Shown here: piece after piece, positions 16,618-24,923 of the stretch
Layout of the letters: each line of letters begins with the position of its first letter
How positions within the stretch are numbered: position 1 is the stretch's first letter
Source of the DNA: HGM04593 sp045647745
GTDB taxonomy: Bacteria; Bacteroidota; Bacteroidia; Bacteroidales; Bacteroidaceae
Length of the DNA stretch: 64,000 bases
Reading direction: 5' to 3'
NCBI GenBank assembly: GCA_045647745.1
Contig: JAZRMQ010000028.1
Location: 1 to 64,000, forward strand
The notes under the pieces: model-generated
Databases searched by the model: none
Told to the model about the DNA's origin: nothing
What the model saw: the letters and a program-made list of their open reading frames with translations, nothing else
Made by a program: the position numbers and the translations under genes

Positions 16618-17808
16618 ATGTACGGAGATTTCCAAAAACATTTGCAAAATGAATTGGCAGCTATCGATGCAGCCGGTTTGTACAAGAGAGAACGTAATAT
16701 TGCGTCGCAGCAGTTTGCCGAGATTACTCTCGAGGATGGTTCAAAGGCTTTGAACTTCTGTGCAAACAACTATCTTGGACTTTCAAATAATCCACGTCTG
16801 ATGAAGGCTGCTCAAGAGGCTATGGAGGCTCGTGGCTTTGGTATGTCATCGGTGCGCTTTATTTGCGGAACACAGGATTATCACAAGACTCTTGAAAAGG
16901 CTATTGCTGATTATTTCAGGACCGAGGATACTATACTTTATGCGGCTTGTTTCGATGCTAACGGTGGCTTGTTCGAGCCCTTGTTCACAGCCGAGGATGC
17001 TATTATTTCCGACTCTCTGAACCACGCTTCAATTATTGACGGTGTGCGTCTTTGCAAGGCTCAGCGTTACCGCTATGCAAATGCCGATATGGCCGACCTT
17101 GAGCGTTGCTTGCAGGAGGCTCAGGCGCAGCGCTATCGTATAATTGTTACCGATGGTGTGTTCTCTATGGACGGCAATGTGGCTCCGATGGACAAAATTT
17201 GTGACCTTGCCGAGAAATATAATGCTCTTGTGATGGTTGATGAGTCGCACTCGGCCGGTGTGGTTGGTGCTACCGGTCACGGTGTGGCAGAGCAGTTTGA
17301 TTGTTATGGCCGCATTGATATTTTTACCGGAACATTAGGAAAGGCGTTTGGTGGTGCTGTGGGTGGCTTTACTACCGGCCGTAAGGAGATTATTGATATG
17401 CTCCGTCAGCGCTCACGTCCCTATCTGTTCTCTAATTCATTGCCACCGTCAGTTGTAGGTGCCTCTATCGAGGTGTTTAAGATGCTTGCCGAGAGTGATG
17501 CTTTGCACACAAAGTTGCAGAATAATGTGAACTATTTCCGCGACAAGATGTTGGCAGCCGGCTTCGATATTAAGCCTACACAATCGGCAATTTGCGCGGT
17601 GATGCTCTACGATGCACCTCTGTCGCAGGTATTTGCGCAGAAGATGGCTCAGGAGGGTATCTTTGTTACCGGTTTCTACTATCCTGTTGTTCCAAAGGGC
17701 GAGGCTCGTATCCGCGTGCAGCTCTCTGCTGCTCACGAACAGGAGCACCTTGACAAGGCTATCGCAGCCTTCATAAAGGTTGGTAAGGAGCTTGGGGTTA
17801 TAAAATAA
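16618..17808 (+). CDS. kbl: Glycine C-acetyltransferase (2-amino-3-ketobutyrate CoA ligase)
   Basis: 396-residue PLP enzyme of the alpha-oxoamine synthase family, cleaving 2-amino-3-ketobutyrate with CoA into glycine and acetyl-CoA. The PLP lysine is Lys242 in TGTLGKAFGG, the cofactor-binding VDESHS is at residues 207-212, and the substrate-binding NNYLGL lies near 50-55. Full length for the family. Divergently transcribed from tdh with a 212-bp shared upstream region. Confidence 0.95.
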   Translation: MYGDFQKHLQNELAAIDAAGLYKRERNIASQQFAEITLEDGSKALNFCANNYLGLSNNPRLMKAAQEAMEARGFGMSSVRFICGTQDYHKTLEKAIADYFRTEDTILYAACFDANGGLFEPLFTAEDAIISDSLNHASIIDGVRLCKAQRYRYANADMADLERCLQEAQAQRYRIIVTDGVFSMDGNVAPMDKICDLAEKYNALVMVDESHSAGVVGATGHGVAEQFDCYGRIDIFTGTLGKAFGGAVGGFTTGRKEIIDMLRQRSRPYLFSNSLPPSVVGASIEVFKMLAESDALHTKLQNNVNYFRDKMLAAGFDIKPTQSAICAVMLYDAPLSQVFAQKMAQEGIFVTGFYYPVVPKGEARIRVQLSAAHEQEHLDKAIAAFIKVGKELGVIK

Positions 17809-17823
17809 TTATTCTATTATAGC

Positions 17824-17859
17824 AACAATAAAGGCGCTCAATTGAGCGCCTTTATTGTT
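17824..17859. terminator. Bidirectional terminator between kbl and the sialate esterase
   Basis: Perfect 16-bp stem AACAATAAAGGCGCTC and complement, loop AATT, touching the stop codon of the convergent esterase gene. Confidence 0.9.
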
Positions 17860-19934
17860 TATTCTATTTCAATCTCGAATGTGCTTGCCGGTAGTCCGTT
17901 CTCATTTACAAGGTTGGCGTCGGTGAAGGGTTGCCAAGCGTAGCGCACGCGCTGTGCTTTCGCGTCTTTGATTATTATGCGATTGCCTTCAATCTTTATC
18001 TGTTCGTCTGCGACTTTTTGAAGGGCGCCCACATTGCCACCAATCTCAAGGCCTCGCAATGCTTCGCCGTCGCTTGTCTGCAATGTGCTTGCGTTACTAA
18101 ATTCAACAACCGTATTTCCGTTGACAATCTTTGCGCTTATTGGCGTGGGGCCCTGTTGTACAACATTTATCATTCCGTATGTTTGGTTAAGCGCAAGGCG
18201 TGCAAGGCGTTCGCCGATGGGAGCTTTATCCTTTGGATGAACGTCGGTGGGGTGCCCCTTGTCGCTCGACACTGCAAAATCGCAATTTTCTATCTGGGCA
18301 GCCAAGCGGCGCTGTGAGTCGCGGAAATGTGGCCACGATGGGCGGTTTATGCCTGATAGCTGAACAAAATAGAATGGCATTTGAGCATCGTTCCACGTTT
18401 TGCGCCAACAATCGACAAGGGTGGGAAATATCACTTCGTGAAGCTCTACATTGTGAGCATTAGACTCGCCTTGATACCAGATAGCGCCTTTTATCGGGTA
18501 GCTGGCAATGGGCATTATTCCTGTTTCGTAAAGGTAACAAGGTTCGTAAGGGTGGCGTTGCAGGTTGTTTGTGCTCTTGGCAATGTTTTTGCTTGCGCGG
18601 CCTCGGCACCAGTCCTGTATCATATCATTGGCTCTCCAATTGTAGAGAATGTCCACGAGTATAGGGTGAAATTCCAGAGTCTTGCGGTCGATAAATGCCT
18701 CGGCCGGAGCTCCGCCCACAGCATTGCAGATGAGTCCTACGGGAACACCGAGCGAGTCGGCTAGCATTGCGCCAAAGTGATACGCTACGGCCGAGAAATT
18801 ATTTACATTCTCTTTGCTCTGCAGTTGCCAGCTTGTTGGTAGATAGTAGTCGTGGTTGTTCAGCTTTACAAGGTCTGTTGAGTCCCACTCGATATTGTTT
18901 GTGATGACGCGTGGCTTCATATCATAAAGGCGAACATCTTTATTCTCAACATTGGCGAGGCTCTGCTCGATATGTGAACTCTCCTTTACCATAAAGGCCA
19001 TATTTGATTGTCCCGAGCACAGCCACACCTCGCCAACGGCAATATTGTCGTAGGTTATTTTCTCCTCTCCACATTCAATGCTCATTGTGTAGCTCTTGCC
19101 GTCGGCCTGCATCGGCGCAAAGACAGCCTCCCATTCGCCTTGTTCATTTGCAGTGGCTTTTATTCTCTTTTTGCCGAGCTTGACGGTGATTTTAGCACCG
19201 CTGTCGGCTGTTCCCTTGACAACGAACGGCTTGCCCTGTTGGATAACCATATTGCTGCTGTAAATTGCAGGCAACGACAAACCTCCAAAATCGTCTGTGA
19301 TTGCCGAGTAGACCTGACGGGCGATGATTCCGGCTCCCTCGGCATTGGGATGCAGGGCGTCGGGCATCAGGTCGGGGCGGTGGTAGAGGTGACGGCTAAG
19401 GTTAATGAGCTCGAAAGGACCATATTCTGCAATAGATGGGAGGAGCTCTTGTATCTGCCAATACCAATCGCGCGTGCCGCTTTTAAAGCGTCGGTGCCAA
19501 TGGAAGATGGGTGACATTTGGCAAATGTAAATATCAACCTTTGGGTTGGCTTGGCGCAATGCTTCAATGATATTTATATAATCGTTGTAGAACTCGTCGC
19601 GGTAGTTGGGCCAGTTGCGAGGGTCGGTGTCGTTGAGCCCTAAATGTATGATTGCAATATCCGGAGCAAACTCAAGCGCTGCCTTATATTCGGCCAGGTT
19701 AATGTAGGGGCGGTGTCCTTTGCTCAAAAGTGTCGCACCCGAGTAACCAAAGTTTCGTACTTCGTAATTGTTGCCGAGCAGTTGTTGCAACTGGGCGGGG
19801 TAGGAGGTCTCGCTTGGTTTTTTGTGCCCGTAGCCGTAGGTCACGCTGTTTCCAATGCAGGCCACTTTTTGTGGTGTCTGTGCAAAAGCAAATAGCGGCA
19901 GCACCAATAAAATTGTCAGCAATCTGTTTCTCAT
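17859..19934 (-). CDS. Two-domain sialate O-acetylesterase
   Basis: 691 residues with a signal peptide (1-18). The first domain is an SGNH hydrolase: Ser30 in IGNSVTYG, glycine in NFGYSG (about 63-66), Asn101 in LGLND, and Asp192/His195 in DALHPN. The second is the SASA family domain (PF03629): GQSNM with Ser310, NAVGG near 404-408, WYQGESN at 486-492, and the Asp564/His566 pair in TDVHP. All catalytic residues are present in both domains. Enzymes with this double layout remove O-acetyl groups from sialic acid so that sialidases can act. The following genes encode two sialidases, supporting the role. Confidence 0.92.
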   Translation of the reverse strand: MRNRLLTILLVLPLFAFAQTPQKVACIGNSVTYGYGHKKPSETSYPAQLQQLLGNNYEVRNFGYSGATLLSKGHRPYINLAEYKAALEFAPDIAIIHLGLNDTDPRNWPNYRDEFYNDYINIIEALRQANPKVDIYICQMSPIFHWHRRFKSGTRDWYWQIQELLPSIAEYGPFELINLSRHLYHRPDLMPDALHPNAEGAGIIARQVYSAITDDFGGLSLPAIYSSNMVIQQGKPFVVKGTADSGAKITVKLGKKRIKATANEQGEWEAVFAPMQADGKSYTMSIECGEEKITYDNIAVGEVWLCSGQSNMAFMVKESSHIEQSLANVENKDVRLYDMKPRVITNNIEWDSTDLVKLNNHDYYLPTSWQLQSKENVNNFSAVAYHFGAMLADSLGVPVGLICNAVGGAPAEAFIDRKTLEFHPILVDILYNWRANDMIQDWCRGRASKNIAKSTNNLQRHPYEPCYLYETGIMPIASYPIKGAIWYQGESNAHNVELHEVIFPTLVDCWRKTWNDAQMPFYFVQLSGINRPSWPHFRDSQRRLAAQIENCDFAVSSDKGHPTDVHPKDKAPIGERLARLALNQTYGMINVVQQGPTPISAKIVNGNTVVEFSNASTLQTSDGEALRGLEIGGNVGALQKVADEQIKIEGNRIIIKDAKAQRVRYAWQPFTDANLVNENGLPASTFEIEIE

Positions 19935-20001
19935 TGTTGTCTGTTTTTTTGGTATGCGAATATAGCAAAAAAAAATAAGAATGTTGTTGAACGGATATTA
20001 A

Positions 20002-20033
20002 AAAGAGGCAACACGCGTGCGTGTTGCCTCTTT
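20002..20033 (-). terminator. Terminator after the SGNH-sialidase gene
   Basis: 15-bp GC-rich stem AAAGAGGCAACACGC and complement with a tight loop, 20 bp beyond the sialidase stop on the minus strand. Confidence 0.85.
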
Positions 20034-20052
20034 GAGGAAAGAAAAGAGTGTT

Positions 20053-23000
20053 TTATTTTGCAATAAACTTCTTGCCGTTCTGAATGTAGATGCTACCCTT
20101 TGCCGGTGCGATAACCTTGCGACCTTGCAGGTCGTAAATGGCGTTGTCGGCATTGTTGTCAGTAACAATCTCTTCGATTGCTACCGGAAGTGTCGATTTA
20201 ATTGGGTAGAATGGTGCATCATCGGTGAACTTGCATGTTCCGTTACTTGCCCAGTCGAGTGAGAAACGTACAAAGCGCATTGTAAAGCCACCAAATACGC
20301 CGTTCTCCTCATAGTATACACCCAATGTGCCGTCGGGGAGTACAACTGCTGCGCTATAAGCTGAACCAATTGGACAGATGGTTTTTGGTGTGCCGAATGT
20401 TGCGCCCTCGTCGGTTGAGAGTGCGATGCTCACGTTCTGACGGCTGCCGCTGTTTGGCAATGTTTGGAATGCAATATTCCAAGGATTGCCCTCAACGGTT
20501 GAACACCATACCATATACTCGCCATCGCAAGCGTTGCCCGAGATACCGGTGTTGAAACGTGTTTGTGATGGCAGATGCCAGCTCTCGCCATCGTTTGAGG
20601 TGTAGTTGTAGTAGTTGTAACCACCGGCGCGTACACTGATGGCAAGGTCGCCGTTGTTGCGCTCAAGAGTCTTTGGCTCGTCGGCTCCGCTTGTACCGCT
20701 TGTGCCGCTAACATACCAGTTCTTTCCGCCGTCTTTGCTCATAAAGAAGTAGAAATGCTGGCTGTTGTCGGCCTGACGATTGACAAAGCTTGATACAAGA
20801 GTTCCATCGCGTTTTTGCAATGCTGCACCAGAGCCCGAGAATCCACTCTTCCAAGTGTTTGTGTTGGGGTTAGAGCAGTTTGCGCCAAAGAGGTCGTCTG
20901 TGTGGTCAACTGGTGTTTCCCACGTCAAGCCACCGTCGCGGCTGGTGATTGTCTTCCAACGTGGAGGCTGCTCTGCTGTTCCTGCGAAGAATCCGTGACC
21001 GTATGTTCCGGCGCTTGTCATAATACCAATGATATCGCCGCAGTCGCGGTTGGTGACGATTGATGCGTCGCCGTGGCCATAATTACCTCCGGTCTCTGCT
21101 GTTCCGGCAACAGTCACAGGGTCGCTCCAAGTTCTTCCATTATCCTCGGAGTATTGTGCTACAAGATAACAGTGCGACGGAAGGTCGGAGTTGTGATTCT
21201 TGCGGTCGTCGGTGAGGGTGACAAGGCGCTTGCCGTCTTTTGTTACGGTGATTGCCGGGATGCGGTAGTAGAGCGAGCCTTTGTCCATTGGCATAAGCAC
21301 GGCGCCCTCTGAAAGGAATATTGTCACGCTGTGTGCAGGGTTGCCGTTGTTCTCGGCAATCTCTTCGCCGTCAATAGTGTATGCAGTGATGACTGCATCA
21401 ACGGTGTTGCCCTCCTTTGCTGTTTCGGCAATGTCGTATGTTATCCACAGATAGCTGTTTCCGGGGGCTAAAGTCTTGTTGCCTGTGATGGTGAATGTGC
21501 CGTCGGCTGCAAGTGTAACTGTCTGGCCGAACTGTTCACCGTTCTCCTCGCGCCACTGCATCTTTCTCTCGGGGTCAACAAAGAGTTCGCGTTCATTGGC
21601 TGCAAAGTAGGCCTTTACGTTTGTAATATCCTCCTTGTTTGTGCCACTGAAGGCTCCTTTGACTCCTTGGAATTCAACATTGCCCTCGAGTCCGCTTATT
21701 TGTATTGTTGCGCGCACGATGGGCTGGTTGGTGTTGCCGATACCTGTGCTCACCTTGCCCTGTACTACTCTTGACGATGAAAATTCGGCAAGGGCGTTGC
21801 TAACATCGACTTCGTCGAAACGCCATAGTGACGCTCCATCGGCTTCGGCACCCCAACGCACAATCACTGCATTTGCCTCTTGGGCGTGCAGCTCCACTGC
21901 GTTGTCCTTGATGATAAAGAAATTGTGGGCGCTCTGAATATTATATATGTAGTTAGGTGTCTCTACCGTGCCAAAAGATGTTGAACCACCGGTGCCGGCT
22001 CCTGCTGTGCCAAAATATTCGCCGTTGTAGTTCTTAATGGCAAGCTTGCCATCCTTCTCCCAGAAGCTCCAGATGCGGTCGGCACTGAAGGCTTTGTCGC
22101 CGAAACGGAGCTTGCCCATTGTGTTGTCGTTGTAGATGACTTTACCACCGCAATAACCTTTTGACGATGCGTTTACAATGTAATACCAGTGTACGTCGCC
22201 ATCGGTGCTGATTGCCGGCATCTCAATCTTGTCCTCCTTGACCTTTACTGTAAAGTCTGTCAATACAACACCGTTTCCGTTGTTTCCGGCAAGTTTGAAA
22301 GAGACTGTGCTAACCTTTTGATTTCTGGCGCTGATGGTTTTTGGAGTGGCCGAAGTGTTGTACTCTTGCCCATTATCCATTGTGAGGGAGAGCGCAGTGT
22401 CGTGTTCGTTGTTTGAGAATGTAAGGCTATAATCGGTTATTACGTATCCCGCCGGTGGGGTAATGGTGTAGGTTGCCTGTCCTGCTGTTCCGGTCATCAA
22501 CTGCACGTTGTTGTCCTTCCAGTTCATATTGTTGATAGTTCCGCAACCGAACTGTAACTGCGGGGTAGCGTTGCTCTTCCACACATTATTCCAGTTTTGG
22601 TTAGCGCTCTCTCCTCGGTAGAGATTACCATTGGCTTTGTCAATAGTATACTCTATGGTTGAGGTTGTTGGCTGCTCCTCAATTTCGCCTGCTTCAAAAA
22701 TAGAGAGCTGGCAACCTGTATCGTTGCGGTCGTTGCCTAATGTTGCGTTATTACTCCAGTTGTAGAGCTTGAAGCTCTGTCCCGAGCCTGTTTGGTTCAA
22801 CTGAACCTCACCCGCCGAGATAATATAGTATGCAGGGGTGTTTGCATAGCTGATAGTCCAGCCTGTTGAGGGGCGTGATTTTGTTGTTGTTATCTGTGTG
22901 TTATAGTTTGCAACCGGGCTCAGATAAGAGTCGTATTGACGGTTCACAATGTCGAATGTGTTGTCGTCGCGCTCGACAAACTTCCACATTGATTTTGCCG

Positions 23001-24714
23001 ATTTTTTGGTGTTTTCTTTGCCTACAACACCTGTTGCTTCGCCCTCGGCGCTGATGTAGAGGTTGTTGCTGCGCAATGAGGTAATCTGATACCAATATTC
23101 ATTGGCTTCTGTGCTTGCTTTTGGCATTGCGAGAGCTGCACTGAGAATATCGTTGAGTTTGTTGCTCATAGCTTGAACCTCACTCTCGGTGATGTTATCT
23201 TTTGCAAGCAGTGCGTATGCATTCACAAGCTCTTCATCAAAAGCAGCCATCTTCTCGGGGGCATATTGTCCCATTGCTTCACCACGCTCCATAATAAGGC
23301 CGCGTGCGATAGTCTGCGAAAGGGTGTTGCGCAGTGTGGCCTGTGCATAGCGCACCTCGGCATCGCTTTCGCTGATTACGTTGTAGGTGTCATTTGGAAA
23401 ATCAGTTGCCAAGGCATCTTTCATTGCATTTGCCATTACAACGTATCCAAGGCCTCCAAGATAATTGCTTGGGTAGAAGTATTTTGTGTTGGCCACGTTC
23501 CCGTTGAGCATTGGAGTGTAGGTGTCGACAAAGCGTATATTGCCTGTTGCAAGGCTCTGCATATACTCGTTGAGTGCGGCAATGCGCGAGGTGTTTGTGG
23601 TGGCATTATTTGTTGGGCAAAGTGCCATCAGGTAAATCTTTGATGTGGGAGATTTTTGTACCACTTTGTCCACAAGAGCCTTGTAGTTGTTCTTTACAGT
23701 TGCAATATCGGTGTCGCCGTTGCAGTCGCCTGTACCTGTGTAGATGAAGATTGCCTTTGCGTCTTTCTTCTCAACTCCTGTGTTAGAATACATTGCGTCT
23801 ACAATCTTGTCTGTTGTGGCGATGTCGCCGCCATAGCCCCAGCCTGTACCGCGGTTCTTGACGTTGCGGTTGCCAAGCAACTCCTGCCATTCGCCATTCT
23901 TGATGAACTCGTCGCCCACTACAAGAATATCGTTGTTGCTTACTGGTAGGGTGCTGAAATATGTTGCACGCATACCGTGTGCGCCACCAAGGCCACCGTT
24001 CTGCTGCAATGATGATGTGTTGCTTGGGTAGACTGCTGTAACTGTGTAGTCCTCGCCCTCGGCAAGATACTGGCAAATTGTCTCGCACCACACTTTGTAG
24101 GCTGCTGCCGTGAGGTGCAATTTGTCGTAGCTCCAGATGCCTCCTTGTGCGATGCCTGTTAGTTTGTCATAGAGGTCGATGTATTTAAGCCACTCAACAT
24201 TCATTGTGTTTACATAGTTTTTCACAATCTCATTTGTGCGCAACCAAGTAGCTTCCACACGATTGGCGGTGCTGTTGTTGAGTATGCTGTAAAGGTAAAC
24301 TTTTGTCTGTGGTGAGCGTGCGTGGATGCGCGCAACGATGCTCTTTACATAGCTGAGCACCTGCTCTGGGCTGAAATTGAGACCTCCCGAAATAGCAATG
24401 TCGTTTGTGCCAATCATCATAAACACCTTTTTGGGCTCGCCGTTGATGTATGATTCAAGGTTGTTGCTCTGCTCGGTTGAGTATGTTCCGGAGTTTCCGC
24501 GGTTCACAATCGGCAGATAATTGCCCTCTGAGGTTTTAAAGGCCTCGGGCCAACAGTGCATATCGGTGATGCTATTGCCCATAAAAACAATGCTTTCGCT
24601 GTTTGTTTCAAGGACTTTGAACGAGTCGTACCTGTGATTGCGGAACGGTTCGTCGGCAAGCATTGTTGCTGTCGATAAAAATCCGCAAAGGAGTAATGTT
24701 AAAAATCTTTTCAT
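20053..24714 (-). CDS. Multidomain SGNH esterase / sialidase (GH33)
   Basis: 1553 residues. Order: signal peptide (1-20); intact SGNH hydrolase with Ser48 (MGNSIT), GTND at 102-105 and Asp197/His200 (YDKLH); a second SGNH-like domain (about 245-440) in which the nucleophile position reads GDE, so it is probably inactive; a helical region near 445-530; two ricin-like or ligand-binding stretches (about 540-680 and 830-965); and a GH33 sialidase (about 1135-1520). The sialidase has the YRIP motif with Arg1151 and several Asp-boxes (SEDNGRTW, SRDGGLTW, SKDGGKNW). The C-terminal 30 residues (YDLQGRKV, then NGKKFIAK) look like a sorting/anchoring tail. It likely combines de-O-acetylation and desialylation. 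Confidence 0.9.
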   Translation of the reverse strand: MKRFLTLLLCGFLSTATMLADEPFRNHRYDSFKVLETNSESIVFMGNSITDMHCWPEAFKTSEGNYLPIVNRGNSGTYSTEQSNNLESYINGEPKKVFMMIGTNDIAISGGLNFSPEQVLSYVKSIVARIHARSPQTKVYLYSILNNSTANRVEATWLRTNEIVKNYVNTMNVEWLKYIDLYDKLTGIAQGGIWSYDKLHLTAAAYKVWCETICQYLAEGEDYTVTAVYPSNTSSLQQNGGLGGAHGMRATYFSTLPVSNNDILVVGDEFIKNGEWQELLGNRNVKNRGTGWGYGGDIATTDKIVDAMYSNTGVEKKDAKAIFIYTGTGDCNGDTDIATVKNNYKALVDKVVQKSPTSKIYLMALCPTNNATTNTSRIAALNEYMQSLATGNIRFVDTYTPMLNGNVANTKYFYPSNYLGGLGYVVMANAMKDALATDFPNDTYNVISESDAEVRYAQATLRNTLSQTIARGLIMERGEAMGQYAPEKMAAFDEELVNAYALLAKDNITESEVQAMSNKLNDILSAALAMPKASTEANEYWYQITSLRSNNLYISAEGEATGVVGKENTKKSAKSMWKFVERDDNTFDIVNRQYDSYLSPVANYNTQITTTKSRPSTGWTISYANTPAYYIISAGEVQLNQTGSGQSFKLYNWSNNATLGNDRNDTGCQLSIFEAGEIEEQPTTSTIEYTIDKANGNLYRGESANQNWNNVWKSNATPQLQFGCGTINNMNWKDNNVQLMTGTAGQATYTITPPAGYVITDYSLTFSNNEHDTALSLTMDNGQEYNTSATPKTISARNQKVSTVSFKLAGNNGNGVVLTDFTVKVKEDKIEMPAISTDGDVHWYYIVNASSKGYCGGKVIYNDNTMGKLRFGDKAFSADRIWSFWEKDGKLAIKNYNGEYFGTAGAGTGGSTSFGTVETPNYIYNIQSAHNFFIIKDNAVELHAQEANAVIVRWGAEADGASLWRFDEVDVSNALAEFSSSRVVQGKVSTGIGNTNQPIVRATIQISGLEGNVEFQGVKGAFSGTNKEDITNVKAYFAANERELFVDPERKMQWREENGEQFGQTVTLAADGTFTITGNKTLAPGNSYLWITYDIAETAKEGNTVDAVITAYTIDGEEIAENNGNPAHSVTIFLSEGAVLMPMDKGSLYYRIPAITVTKDGKRLVTLTDDRKNHNSDLPSHCYLVAQYSEDNGRTWSDPVTVAGTAETGGNYGHGDASIVTNRDCGDIIGIMTSAGTYGHGFFAGTAEQPPRWKTITSRDGGLTWETPVDHTDDLFGANCSNPNTNTWKSGFSGSGAALQKRDGTLVSSFVNRQADNSQHFYFFMSKDGGKNWYVSGTSGTSGADEPKTLERNNGDLAISVRAGGYNYYNYTSNDGESWHLPSQTRFNTGISGNACDGEYMVWCSTVEGNPWNIAFQTLPNSGSRQNVSIALSTDEGATFGTPKTICPIGSAYSAAVVLPDGTLGVYYEENGVFGGFTMRFVRFSLDWASNGTCKFTDDAPFYPIKSTLPVAIEEIVTDNNADNAIYDLQGRKVIAPAKGSIYIQNGKKFIAK

Positions 24715-24766
24715 AATTGATTATGGTTAATTAAAAATTTTTTCGAGCATAATACCTCAATTTGCA

Positions 24767-24774
24767 CAAATGTA
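24767..24774 (-). promoter_or_regulatory. -7 element of the SGNH-sialidase gene
   Basis: Minus-strand TACATTTG, 52 bp before the start; since a strong terminator separates the two sialidase genes, this gene needs its own promoter. Confidence 0.5.
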
Positions 24775-24842
24775 ATATAATTTTATTAAAATTCTATCTA
24801 TCTACACTTTTTTATAAAAAACAGGTGAACGTATATACGTGA

Positions 24843-24894
24843 AAAAGATAAATAACCCTCTTTCGCTCATTAGAAAGAGGGTTATTTATCTTTT
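24843..24894 (-). terminator. Very long terminator between the two sialidase genes
   Basis: Perfect 22-bp stem with an 8-nt loop, ending in A/T tracts, 29 bp after the stop of the second sialidase gene. Confidence 0.9.
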
Positions 24895-24923
24895 ATACCT
24901 TATAATATTATATACCTATAAAA

